The position numbers were made by a program, and so were the translations under genes. Shown here one piece after another: positions 1-7,811 of a stretch of DNA of 64,000 nt; within the stretch, counting starts at the first letter, position 1, and each line of letters begins with the position of its first letter. Origin of the DNA: Bradyrhizobium yuanmingense (lineage in GTDB: Bacteria > Pseudomonadota > Alphaproteobacteria > Rhizobiales > Xanthobacteraceae). Where the stretch lies: NCBI RefSeq assembly GCF_029167105.1, contig NZ_JARFML010000023.1, positions 62,001 through 126,000 of the forward strand, given 5' to 3'. Below the pieces are notes generated by a model. It was not told the origin of the DNA. It saw only the letters and a list, made by a program, of their open reading frames with translations, and did no database searches.

Positions 1-2
1 TC

Positions 3-1019
3 TGCACGCCGTCGGCTGCGAGCTGGAGCCGCAAGACGCTTTCCGGCCTGCCTCAGATCGGCGTCGTCGATATCTGGCCGCTCGATCGCCATCCGAGCGA
101 GAGCAATGGCGATCTGCTCGCCAATGTGCAGGATCCGCTGACGCCGCCCTCGCTGCTGCTGATCGAGCGCGGCGTCGCCAGCCCGATCGTGCTGAAGCAG
201 GCGCCGAAGACGTTCACTGCCGATGGGCTCGTGGTGACGCAGCACGAGGCGATCTCCGTTGACGGCGAGCGTATCCCCTATGTGCAGACCGGCCCCGCTG
301 GCGAGACCGGCGATGCGCCGGTCTATCTGAGCGCCTATGGCGGCTTTGGTCTCGCGGTGAAGCCGTACTACAATTCCTCGCTCGGCAAGCTGTGGCTGGA
401 GCGCGGCGGCACGATTGTGCAGGCGAATCTGCGCGGCGGCGGCGAGTTCGGCACGCGCTGGCACGATGCCGGACGGCTTGCCGGCAAGAAGCTCTCTCAC
501 GACGATTTCGCCGCCGTCGCCGCCGATCTCGTCCGCCGCGGTGTGACGAGCGCAAAACGCATCGCCGCGCAGGGCGGATCGAACGGCGGCATCCTCATCA
601 CCAACATGCTGGTGCGCTACCCCGAGCGTTTCGGCGCGCTGTTCTGCACCATCCCGCTGATCGACATGCGCCGCTACACCAAGCTGCTCGCCGGCGCGAG
701 CTGGATCGCGGAATATGGCGATCCCGACAAGCCCGACGAATGGGAATGGCTGAAGACCTATTCCGCCTATCACAACGTCAAGGCCGGCCAGTCCTACCCG
801 CCGATCCTGATCGCGACCACGCGGCGCGACGACCGCGTCCATCCCGGCCATGCCCGCAAGATGGCCGCAAAACTCCAGGCGATGGGCTTTGAAGCCTGGT
901 TCTACGAGCCCGCCGCCGGCGGCCATGGCTACGGCAAGGACAACAAGGAGCGCGCCGGCTTCGAGGTGCTGGGTTTTCGGTTTCTGAAGGAGAGGATCGG
1001 GTGGAAGGATGAAGGCTAG
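3..1019 (+). CDS. prolyl oligopeptidase family serine peptidase, C-terminal part
   Basis: This is the C-terminal 338 residues of an S9-family serine peptidase; the start lies left of the window. The frame is open from base 3, and its first residues already read like the end of the beta-propeller, so the GTG at 126 is not the real start. The alpha/beta-hydrolase part carries the nucleophile elbow GGSNGG (serine codon at 579), an acidic RRDDRVHPGH segment with the triad Asp, and GGHGYG with the triad His near the end. The family cleaves short peptides on the carboxyl side of proline or related residues, usually in the cytoplasm or periplasm; localisation cannot be judged without the N-terminus. 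It converges on the DUF938 gene, with a palindromic repeat between them. Confidence 0.9.
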   Translation, partial: CTPSAASWSRKTLSGLPQIGVVDIWPLDRHPSESNGDLLANVQDPLTPPSLLLIERGVASPIVLKQAPKTFTADGLVVTQHEAISVDGERIPYVQTGPAGETGDAPVYLSAYGGFGLAVKPYYNSSLGKLWLERGGTIVQANLRGGGEFGTRWHDAGRLAGKKLSHDDFAAVAADLVRRGVTSAKRIAAQGGSNGGILITNMLVRYPERFGALFCTIPLIDMRRYTKLLAGASWIAEYGDPDKPDEWEWLKTYSAYHNVKAGQSYPPILIATTRRDDRVHPGHARKMAAKLQAMGFEAWFYEPAAGGHGYGKDNKERAGFEVLGFRFLKERIGWKDEG

Positions 1020-1043
1020 CGTGGATGCGCTGACGTCTCCACA

Positions 1044-1170
1044 TCGTCATGGCCGGGCTTGACCCGGCCATCCACGCCTTGCCCTCCGGCACAAAGAACG
1101 TGGATGCCCGGGCCTTCGCCTCACCGAAGCGGCTTCGGCCGCGCAGGCGGGACAAGCCCGGGCATGACGA
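1044..1170. repeat. palindromic intergenic repeat (convergent junction)
   Basis: Two hairpins lie between convergent genes. TGGCCGGG (1050-1057) pairs with CCCGGCCA (1063-1070) across a 5-base loop. ATGCCCGGGC (1104-1113) pairs perfectly with GCCCGGGCAT (1156-1165). The core resembles the dispersed palindromic repeats I recall from Bradyrhizobium intergenic regions. It may serve as a transcription terminator for both neighbours. Confidence 0.75.
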
Positions 1171-1174
1171 CCTC

Positions 1175-1849
1175 CTAGCCTCGCGCGAACACCAGCGTCA
1201 GATTGTTCGCGGGCATCTCGATCGTATCGACGAGGCCGAGGCCTGCCGCCTTCGCGAGCTTCTCGACATCGACGACGTCGCGCACGCCCCATTCGGGATT
1301 GCCCTCGCGCAAGGAGGTGTCGAACACCGCATTGCTGAGCGCAGTGTGCTTGCCGTCGCGCTTGAAGGGGCCGTAGAGGAACAGCTTGCCGTCACGGCGC
1401 AAATAACGGCCCGCGCCGGCGAACAGGCCTTCGGCCACGGCCCAGGGCGCGATGTGAATGACATTGGCGCAGAACACGGCCGCGAGGCTGGTCGGCCCCT
1501 GCCCGCTTTTCATTTCCGGACACCAGTCTGGATCGGTAAGGTCGATGCGCAGGGGTGGGCGAATGTTCGGCAAGCCGGCATGCACGCGCCAGGCTTCGAT
1601 GCTCTTGAGGTGGCGCTGGTTGAGATCGCTCGGCCACCAGATCAGGCCCGGCGTGTGGCGGGCGAAATGCACCACGTGCTGCCCGGTTCCACTGCCGAGT
1701 TCCACGACGTTGCCGGTCGCATCCGCGAGATGCTTTTCCAGCGCTGCCCAGATCGGTTCGTGATTGCGATGGAAGGCCGGCGCGTCGAGCCGGCCATCCG
1801 GCTCGACCCGTCCGCCATCCCTGCCAAATTCGACCACATATTCAGCCAA
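1175..1849 (-). CDS. DUF938 family SAM-dependent methyltransferase
   Basis: This is a class I methyltransferase-like protein of the DUF938 family (relatives include human METTL26); the substrate is unknown. The SAM-binding motif I is VVELGSGTGQH, about 45 residues in, preceded by the family hallmark RLDAPAFHRNHEPIW. A later ANVIHIAPW segment forms the acceptor-side strand. I chose the TTG at 1849 (protein beginning MAEYVVEFG), because GGGGA lies about seven bases upstream. A longer frame from a TTG at 1888 would add 13 residues that do not look conserved. The gene is divergent from soxX and transcribed away from the sox cluster, so a link to sulfur oxidation is not implied. Confidence 0.85.
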   Translation of the reverse strand: MAEYVVEFGRDGGRVEPDGRLDAPAFHRNHEPIWAALEKHLADATGNVVELGSGTGQHVVHFARHTPGLIWWPSDLNQRHLKSIEAWRVHAGLPNIRPPLRIDLTDPDWCPEMKSGQGPTSLAAVFCANVIHIAPWAVAEGLFAGAGRYLRRDGKLFLYGPFKRDGKHTALSNAVFDTSLREGNPEWGVRDVVDVEKLAKAAGLGLVDTIEMPANNLTLVFARG

Positions 1850-2069
1850 GTGCCGTCCCCAAAAAATGCGAACCAGAAAGAAGGCCAAACGTCCGAGAAT
1901 AATCTGCTAGTCCACGCCCATCCGAATGAACGAACTATCTCGTCAGTTGCAATGCGCAGGATATTAACTCCATTTCACCGCGTGCATAGTCTTGATTGTC
2001 AGGCGATGGCCTTTGTGCTTTTGAACAATTCCGCAAACGAGATCATCGAGATAACGCCGGGACGATGCC

Positions 2070-2426
2070 TTGACCGCCTTTCTTCGCAAGCCCGCTCTGC
2101 TTGCTGCGCTGGCCCTCCTCGCCGGTGCGGCAATTGCCCCGGCGGGGGCGCAATCCACCGTGGCGGAAGGCCAGAAGCTTGCCTTCGACCGCGGCAAGGG
2201 CAATTGCCTCACCTGCCACGTCATCAAAGGCGGCGACCTGCCGGGGACGATCGGACCGGAGCTGAAGGACATCAAGGCCAAATACCCCGATCGCAACGAG
2301 CTCACCGCGATCATCTTCGACGAGACCAAGCGCAATCCGCAGACCATGATGCCGCCGTTCGGCCGGAACCGGATTTTGACCGAACAGGAGATCGACGCGA
2401 TCGTTGATTTCCTGCAGACGCTGTAA
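2070..2426 (+). CDS. soxX: sulfur oxidation c-type cytochrome SoxX
   Basis: This is the monoheme subunit of the SoxXA cytochrome, which oxidatively couples thiosulfate to the SoxY carrier cysteine in the periplasm. The 118-residue precursor has a hydrophobic Sec signal peptide (about residues 8-27, ending in AQS), one heme motif CLTCH at residues 46-50, and the likely axial methionine in MMPPFG around residues 93-94. These are family hallmarks. The start appears to be TTG at 2070, since the nearby ATG at 2065 is out of frame. It opens the operon soxX-Y-Z-A-(K)-B; the 220 bases upstream show no regulator gene. Confidence 0.9.
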   Translation: MTAFLRKPALLAALALLAGAAIAPAGAQSTVAEGQKLAFDRGKGNCLTCHVIKGGDLPGTIGPELKDIKAKYPDRNELTAIIFDETKRNPQTMMPPFGRNRILTEQEIDAIVDFLQTL

Positions 2427-2452
2427 CCGCCGGCGGCCCCAGGAGACTTGAG

Positions 2453-2950
2453 ATGACCACGACCCCCAAGCCTCATTGGAGGCCTCATCCGACGCGGCGC
2501 CTGATCCTTCAGGGCGCTGCCTCCGTGGCGCTGCTCGGCCTCGGCAATCTGCCGTTCGCGCCCGCGCGCGCCGCGGCGAACGACAAATATCCGGAAGAGG
2601 CCTTCAGGCAGAAGAGCGAGGCGGATGCGATCAAGGCGCTCTACGGCAAGGCCGCCGAGCCGTCGGACAAGGTCAAGCTGGATGCGCCGGAGATCGCCGA
2701 GAATGGCGGCGTGGTGCCGATCTCGGTGACGACGTCACTCGACAAGGTCACCTCGATCTCGTTCTTCGTGGCCGAGAACCCGAACGCGCTCGCGGCCAGC
2801 TACAGGATTCCCGAGGGCACGATCCCTGCCGTCGCCAACCGGCTGAAGATGGCCAGGACCACCAAATTGACCGCGATCGTGGAGGCGGACGGCAAGCTCT
2901 ACAGCGCGACCAAGGAGGTCAAGGTCACCGTCGGCGGTTGCGGCGGTTAA
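2453..2950 (+). CDS. soxY: thiosulfate oxidation carrier protein SoxY
   Basis: SoxY is the swinging-arm carrier of the Sox cycle; sulfur intermediates are bound to a cysteine near its C-terminus. Here the chain ends GGCGG, with Cys163 the third residue from the end, exactly the family signature. The N-terminus carries a twin-arginine signal (TRRLILQG, about residues 14-21), as expected since SoxYZ is exported folded by Tat. AGGAGA about ten bases before the ATG supports the start. It lies 26 bases after soxX and 15 bases before soxZ, its obligate partner. Length (165 aa) is slightly longer than many SoxY because of an extended n-region of the signal. Confidence 0.95.
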   Translation: MTTTPKPHWRPHPTRRLILQGAASVALLGLGNLPFAPARAAANDKYPEEAFRQKSEADAIKALYGKAAEPSDKVKLDAPEIAENGGVVPISVTTSLDKVTSISFFVAENPNALAASYRIPEGTIPAVANRLKMARTTKLTAIVEADGKLYSATKEVKVTVGGCGG

Positions 2951-2965
2951 TCGAGGCAGTTCGAC

Positions 2966-3277
2966 ATGGCATCCAGCATTCGCGTACGCGCAACATCGAC
3001 CGGCGACATCACCGAGGTGCAGGCGCTGATCCAGCACCCCATGGACACCGGCCTCGTCAAGGACTCCAAGGGCGAGTTGATCCCGGCGCATTTCATCCAG
3101 CAGCTGAAGTTCGAGTGTAACGGCAAGGACGTGTTCGTCGCCGATTGGGGCACAGCGGTCTCCAAGGACCCCTATGTCAAGTTCAGTTTCAAGGGCGCCA
3201 GGAAGGGCGACGAGCTCAAGATCTCCTGGACCGACAACAAGGGCGGCTCGGATACGACCACCGCAAAAATCGCGTGA
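2966..3277 (+). CDS. soxZ: thiosulfate oxidation carrier complex protein SoxZ
   Basis: SoxZ is the 103-residue immunoglobulin-like partner of SoxY, forming the SoxYZ heterodimer in the periplasm. It has no signal peptide, as is normal: it travels through Tat bound to SoxY. The family pattern is visible in the N-terminal IRVRA strand, the HPMDTG motif and the C-terminal KISWTDNKGGSDTT segment. Its stop overlaps the soxA start by one base (TGATG at 3275-3279), which implies translational coupling. Confidence 0.95.
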   Translation: MASSIRVRATSTGDITEVQALIQHPMDTGLVKDSKGELIPAHFIQQLKFECNGKDVFVADWGTAVSKDPYVKFSFKGARKGDELKISWTDNKGGSDTTTAKIA

Positions 3278-4140
3278 TGAAGGCCCGCATCCACCTCCTG
3301 CTTGGCTCGCTCGGCGCCGCGCTCGTCGCGTTCGCGCTCGCCTCGCCGCGCGTGATCGCGGCCGACAAGGTCGATCCCGTCGCCGACGCCAAGGCGTTCC
3401 AGAACTTCTTCTTCCAGAAGTTTCCGAACGTGAAGCACGAGGATTTCGTCAACGGTCCGTACTCCATGAACGAGGACATGAAGCGCCAGTGGCAGGAGAA
3501 GGAGGAATTCCCTCCTTACGAGTTCGCGCTCGAGGCCGGCAAGGAGATGTTCTCGACCCCGTTCAAGAACGGCAAGACCTATGCCGATTGCTTTCCGAAC
3601 GGCGGCATCGGCATCCGCCAGAACTATCCGTACTTCGACAGCGGCGAAGGCAAGGTCATCACGCTGGAGCTCGCGCTCAACCGCTGCCGCGAGGCCAATG
3701 GCGAGGCGCCCTATTCCTACATCAAGGACGAGATGGCCTCGCTCACCGCCTACATGGCCTACACCTCGCGCGGCAAGCTGATGGACATCAAGATACCCGA
3801 CGATCCCCGCGCGCTGGCGGCGTACGAGAACGGCAAGCGCTATTTCTACACGCGGCGCGGCCAGATGAATTTCTCCTGCGCGAGCTGCCATGTGCAGAGC
3901 CCGGGCGAGCGCATCCGCGCCGAGACCCTCGCTCCGGCGCTCGGTATCCTCAACGCGATGCCGATCTACCGTTCCGAATGGGGCGGCATGGGCACGACCA
4001 GCCGCCGCTTCGTCACCTGCAACAGCCAGACCCGTGCGGTTCCGCTCGAGCCGCAGTCGGATGAGTATCGCGACGTCGAATATTTCCTGTCCTACGTCGC
4101 CAACGGCCTGCCGATCTCGGGACCGGGAGCACGGCCATGA
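3277..4140 (+). CDS. soxA: sulfur oxidation c-type cytochrome SoxA (monoheme type)
   Basis: SoxA is the catalytic cytochrome subunit that pairs with SoxX to conjugate thiosulfate onto SoxY. The 287-residue precursor has a Sec signal of about 28 residues. Only one heme motif is present, CASCH at residues 201-205, so this is the monoheme form; the N-terminal heme of diheme SoxA is missing. Cys248 (in VTCNSQT) fits the heme-ligating active-site cysteine that becomes persulfidated in studied SoxA proteins. I place the start at the ATG at 3277 that overlaps the soxZ stop; a longer open frame from 3145 is only read-through of soxZ. The next gene overlaps its stop by four bases. Confidence 0.93.
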   Translation: MKARIHLLLGSLGAALVAFALASPRVIAADKVDPVADAKAFQNFFFQKFPNVKHEDFVNGPYSMNEDMKRQWQEKEEFPPYEFALEAGKEMFSTPFKNGKTYADCFPNGGIGIRQNYPYFDSGEGKVITLELALNRCREANGEAPYSYIKDEMASLTAYMAYTSRGKLMDIKIPDDPRALAAYENGKRYFYTRRGQMNFSCASCHVQSPGERIRAETLAPALGILNAMPIYRSEWGGMGTTSRRFVTCNSQTRAVPLEPQSDEYRDVEYFLSYVANGLPISGPGARP

Positions 4141-4442
4141 AGCGGTCACTTGGCTTGGCCATGCTGCTCGCCTTGAGCCTTGCGCCATCCGCGCGCGCGG
4201 CGAGTGAGGCGGACTACAAGGCGGCCTATGCCGCCGCCGAAGCCGCCTCCAAGGAGGCGGCCGGCATGCGCAACCAGTGGACGGTGACCGTATCTGCGCT
4301 GGCGGCCGCGAAAAGGGCTGCCGATGACGGCGATTTCGGCCGTGCGGTGGCTGCAGCCAGGGAGGCCGAAGCGCTGGCGAAGGCGTCGATCTTCCAGGCT
4401 GTTTCCGAAAAAGAAGCCTGGAAGGCGATGGAAATCCGCTAG
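4137..4442 (+). CDS. small secreted protein, candidate SoxXA-binding subunit (SoxK/SAXB)
   Basis: This 101-residue protein has a clear Sec signal (to about residue 21, ending ARA) and a mature part rich in Ala, Lys and Glu that looks wholly helical, with an AADDGDFGRAVAAAREAEALAKAS core. Sequence alone does not identify it. Its place, overlapping the soxA stop by four bases (ATGA) and preceding soxB, fits the small SoxXA-binding protein (SAXB or SoxK) known from SoxXAK complexes of Starkeya novella and Chlorobaculum. Such proteins raise SoxXA activity. The functional call is an inference from position, size, export and helical character. Confidence 0.6.
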   Translation: MKRSLGLAMLLALSLAPSARAASEADYKAAYAAAEAASKEAAGMRNQWTVTVSALAAAKRAADDGDFGRAVAAAREAEALAKASIFQAVSEKEAWKAMEIR

Positions 4443-4492
4443 ACTGCCCCGCGGTGAACGCAGTCCCCACGAGAGGCGCGGAGAATTCTTGA

Positions 4493-6244
4493 ATGGCGAT
4501 CCGCCGCCGCGATTTCCTGAAAGGTGCAGGCCTTGCCGCGGCAACGATCGGCCTGCCGCGGCTCGCCCGCGGCGCTGACGCGGCCAGCATCTACGACCTC
4601 GAACGGTTCGGCAATGCACGCATCCTGCACATCACCGACACGCATGCGCAGCTCAACCCGGTCTATTTCCGCGAGCCCAGCGTCAATATCGGCATCGGCG
4701 AGATGGCGGGACGGCCGCCGCATCTGGTCGGCCGCGCCTTTCTCGAACACTTCGGCATCCGCTCCGACAGCGCCGATGCCTACGCCTTCACCTGCTTCGA
4801 GTTCGAGAAGTCCGCAGGCCGCTTCGGCAAGCTTGGTGGCTTTGCCCATCTGAAGACGCTGGTCGATCGCCTGCGCGCCGATGTCGGCGAGCGGCGTTCG
4901 CTGCTCGTCGACGGCGGCGATCTCTGGCAGGGCACGGGGCTGGCCAACCTGATGCAGGGCCGCGACATGGTCGAGGTCGCCAATCTGCTCGGCATCGAGG
5001 CGATGACGGGCCATTGGGAATTCACCTATGGCGAGCAGGCGCTGCGCGACAATCTCGAGCGCTTCAAGGGCGAGTTCCTGGCGCAGAACGTGTTCCTGAC
5101 CGAGGAAGCCGCGTTCAACGACGCCCCCGCCTTCGACAAGGCCACGGGGCGCGTGTTCAAGCCTTCTGTCATCAAGGAGCTCGGCGGGCATCGCATCGCG
5201 ATCGTCGGCCAGGCCTTTCCCTACACTCCGATCGCGCATCCCAGGAGGTTCACACCGGACTGGAGCTTCGGCATCCGTGAGGAGGAGTTGCAGAAGCATG
5301 TCGATGCCTTGCGTGGCACCGACAAGGTCGACGCCGTCGTGCTGCTGTCGCACAACGGCATGGACGTGGACCTCAAGCTCGCCAGCCGGGTCACCGGCAT
5401 CGACGTCGTTCTCGGCGGCCACTCCCATGATGCCGTGCCGCAGCCGATGCCAGTGAAGAACGCAGGCGGCACGACGCTCGTCACCAATGCCGGCTCCAAC
5501 GGCAAATTTCTGGGTGTGCTCGATCTCGCACTCGACAGCGGCAAGGTCAGCGACGTCAGGTATCGGTTGCTGCCGGTCTATTCGGAGCTGCTGAAACCCG
5601 ATCCGGCGATGGCCGAGCTGATCGGCCGGGTCCGTGCGCCGCACGTGGCCGACTGGTCGGAAAAGATCGCAACGCCCGACCGGCTGCTTTATCGCCGCGG
5701 CAATTTCTCCGGGCCCATGGACGAGCTGATCTGCACTGCGCTTCGCACCGAGCTCGACGCCGAGATCGCGCTGTCGCCGGGCTTCCGCTGGGGCGTCACC
5801 GCGCTGTCCGGCCAGGCGATGACCATGGAGGATCTGCTGGCGGAAACCGCGATCACCTATCCCGAGACCTATGTGCAGGAGATGACGGGAGCCCAGATCA
5901 AGGACCTGCTCGAGGACGTCTGCGACAACCTCTTCAACGCCGATCCCTACTACCAGCAGGGCGGCGACATGGTCCGTGCCGGCGGACTCAGCTACACCTG
6001 CACGCCGGACGCCGCGATCGGCAGCCGCATCTCGGAGCTGAAGCTCGGTAGCGGCAAGGCGCTCAGCGCCAGCCACCGCTACAAGGTCGCGGGCTGGGCC
6101 TCGGTCAACCCCCAGCAGGGCGCGCCGGTGTGGGACGTGGTCGGCAAATATCTGCGCTCGGGCCGGATGATGCCCGAACGGCTCGGCTCCGGCGTCACGC
6201 TGAAAGGCGTCGAAGGCAATCCAGGCATTGCAGGACTGGGATGA
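4493..6244 (+). CDS. soxB: thiosulfohydrolase SoxB
   Basis: SoxB is the dimanganese hydrolase that releases sulfate from the SoxY-bound thiosulfonate. The 583-residue precursor begins with a Tat signal (RRRDFLKGAG). The calcineurin-like metallophosphatase fold is seen in HITDTHAQ (metal ligands Asp49 and His51), GGDLWQGTG, GHWEF, LSHNGMD and GGHSHDAV; the 5-prime-nucleotidase C-terminal domain follows from about residue 390. All ligand motifs are intact. It lies 50 bases after the soxK-like gene. No soxCD follows, so if none exists elsewhere the cycle would release zero-valent sulfur rather than oxidise it fully. Confidence 0.95.
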   Translation: MAIRRRDFLKGAGLAAATIGLPRLARGADAASIYDLERFGNARILHITDTHAQLNPVYFREPSVNIGIGEMAGRPPHLVGRAFLEHFGIRSDSADAYAFTCFEFEKSAGRFGKLGGFAHLKTLVDRLRADVGERRSLLVDGGDLWQGTGLANLMQGRDMVEVANLLGIEAMTGHWEFTYGEQALRDNLERFKGEFLAQNVFLTEEAAFNDAPAFDKATGRVFKPSVIKELGGHRIAIVGQAFPYTPIAHPRRFTPDWSFGIREEELQKHVDALRGTDKVDAVVLLSHNGMDVDLKLASRVTGIDVVLGGHSHDAVPQPMPVKNAGGTTLVTNAGSNGKFLGVLDLALDSGKVSDVRYRLLPVYSELLKPDPAMAELIGRVRAPHVADWSEKIATPDRLLYRRGNFSGPMDELICTALRTELDAEIALSPGFRWGVTALSGQAMTMEDLLAETAITYPETYVQEMTGAQIKDLLEDVCDNLFNADPYYQQGGDMVRAGGLSYTCTPDAAIGSRISELKLGSGKALSASHRYKVAGWASVNPQQGAPVWDVVGKYLRSGRMMPERLGSGVTLKGVEGNPGIAGLG

Positions 6245-6353
6245 TGGGGCCGCAACTCTTGTCCGTGGCGGTACCGGCTGCAACAAGAATCTTCTAAATT
6301 TCTTTGTTCATGCAGTGAATTACTTCTCTTTCTGACCCGGATCGTAGTAGAAT

Positions 6354-6372
6354 CTTGGAAGTCAGTTCCAAG
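6354..6372. promoter_or_regulatory. inverted repeat upstream of the persulfide dioxygenase gene
   Basis: CTTGGAA (6354-6360) and TTCCAAG (6366-6372) form a perfect 7-bp inverted repeat with a 5-base spacer, ending 12 bases before the ATG at 6385. It could be a repressor site or an RNA hairpin that masks the ribosome-binding region. It is not the AT-rich BigR-type site I would expect for this gene family. Confidence 0.45.
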
Positions 6373-6384
6373 CCGGGTCCTGCC

Positions 6385-7422
6385 ATGATCTTCCGCCAGC
6401 TCTTCGACAGCGTTTCGGGCACCTATAGCTACGTCCTCGCCAGCCGCCCCGGCGGCGAGGCGCTGATCCTCGATCCCGTGCTGGAGAAGGTCGACCGCTA
6501 CTGCCAATTGCTGCGCGAGCTCGACCTCAAACTGGTCAAGGCGGTGGACACGCATCTGCATGCCGATCACGTCACCGGCCTCGGCGAGCTACGCGACCGC
6601 ACCCATTGCATGACCGTGATGGGCGACCAGACCAAGGCCGACGTCGTCGCCATGCGGGTGGCCGACGGCGACAAGGTGACGATCGAGGGCTTGTCGCTCG
6701 ACGTGATGTACACGCCGGGCCACACCGACGATTCCTATTCTTATTTGATGGGCGACCGCGTCTTCACCGGAGACACGCTGCTGATCCGCGGCACCGGCCG
6801 CACCGATTTCCAGAACGGCTCGGCGCGCGCGCAATACGATTCGATCTTCAACCGCCTCTTGAAGCTGCCGGACGAGACGATGGTGTTTCCGGCCCATGAC
6901 TACAAGGGCGACACGGTCTCCACCATCGGTGAGGAAAAACGCTACAATCCACGGCTTCAGGTGCGCTCGGTCGACGAATATGTCGAGCTGATGGCCAATT
7001 TGAAGCTGCCCAATCCGAAGATGATGGACGTGGCGATCCCCGCCAACATGCATGTCGGCCTGCATCAGGAGGTGCTGGAGAAGGAAGGACGCGCGCTCAG
7101 CGCGATCGAGGCGATCCGCAGCCTCGGCCGGCCGGACATCCTGCTGGTCGACTTGCGCGAGACCAATGAGCGGATGAAGCACGGCATGCTCGAAGGCGCG
7201 CTGCACACGCCGTATCCCTCCGTCGAGGAAAGCCTCAAGCCCGGCGGCATGCTGCGCGAGGTCGCGGCCGCAACCGGGCGCCGTGTGGTGTTCTTCTGCG
7301 CCTTCGGCGAACGCTCGGCGATGGCCGTTGCGGCCGCAAAGGAAGCTGGGCTTCCCAACACCGCCCATATCGCCGGCGGCATCGATGCCTGGAAGAAGGC
7401 GGGCGGGCCGGTGGTGCACTGA
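6385..7422 (+). CDS. persulfide dioxygenase-rhodanese fusion (MBL-fold ETHE1/Blh-like)
   Basis: This 345-residue fusion joins an ETHE1-type metallo-beta-lactamase domain (about residues 1-235) to a rhodanese domain (about 245-345). The metal site begins HLHADH (His57, His59, Asp61, His62) and continues through GHTDDSY, TGDTLL and the ETHE1-typical GRTDFQ. The rhodanese active-site loop is CAFGERS with Cys305. The family oxidises glutathione persulfide to sulfite, and the rhodanese half transfers the sulfane sulfur. I take the ATG at 6385 rather than a TTG ten codons upstream that would read through the inverted repeat. Lying just after soxB, it probably handles sulfane sulfur made during thiosulfate or sulfide oxidation in the cytoplasm. 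Confidence 0.88.
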   Translation: MIFRQLFDSVSGTYSYVLASRPGGEALILDPVLEKVDRYCQLLRELDLKLVKAVDTHLHADHVTGLGELRDRTHCMTVMGDQTKADVVAMRVADGDKVTIEGLSLDVMYTPGHTDDSYSYLMGDRVFTGDTLLIRGTGRTDFQNGSARAQYDSIFNRLLKLPDETMVFPAHDYKGDTVSTIGEEKRYNPRLQVRSVDEYVELMANLKLPNPKMMDVAIPANMHVGLHQEVLEKEGRALSAIEAIRSLGRPDILLVDLRETNERMKHGMLEGALHTPYPSVEESLKPGGMLREVAAATGRRVVFFCAFGERSAMAVAAAKEAGLPNTAHIAGGIDAWKKAGGPVVH

Positions 7423-7509
7423 CGGCCTCGTCGCCTCCTTGAGATAAGTCAGGCGCCGCACATATTTGGCGGGTAGATTCGGATGCAGCATCACCATCCG
7501 GGACCAGCC

Positions 7510-7683
7510 ATGGCCAAGACCGGCAAGCCGAGCGAGCCACCCAAGATCACCGAGAACAAGCCCGCGGACGACAAGGCGAAGAGGGCCCCGCGCCGGCGCG
7601 AGACCGATGACGACGATTACGAAGACGGCGACATCGCAACGCCGAAACGTGATCGCTATGGCCCGGACGACGAGCCATTCTGA
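7510..7683 (+). CDS. small acidic, probably disordered protein
   Basis: This is a 57-residue protein almost without hydrophobic residues. It has a Lys/Pro-rich front, a basic RAPRRR patch, then an acidic DDDDYEDGD run and a C-terminal DRYGPDDEPF. I do not recognise a family; the composition points to an intrinsically disordered protein. GGGA about seven bases before the ATG at 7510 favours this start over one nine codons upstream. It is independent of its neighbours (88 bases after the persulfide dioxygenase and 128 before the MFS gene). Chance coding cannot be ruled out, but the absence of rare codons and the tidy ribosome site make it plausible. Confidence 0.55.
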   Translation: MAKTGKPSEPPKITENKPADDKAKRAPRRRETDDDDYEDGDIATPKRDRYGPDDEPF

Positions 7684-7811
7684 GGAGATCTTGATCGCGC
7701 GCTAGCGGGATGGAGCCCTACCTGCACTATCTGCCATGCGCCTGCGTTCATGGACAAATAACTGCCAGCCCCGATAGTTTGCCCGTCCACCGGGAGTGAA
7801 ACGGAACTGCA

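Noticed and set aside
1049..2407. 452-residue plus-strand open frame across the DUF938 gene and soxX
   Set aside because: It runs through the repeat, the antisense of DUF938 and out-of-frame soxX; it has no domain and no ribosome site.
6354..6372. BigR operator before the persulfide dioxygenase
   Set aside because: The inverted repeat is not AT-rich and no ArsR-type bigR gene is near.
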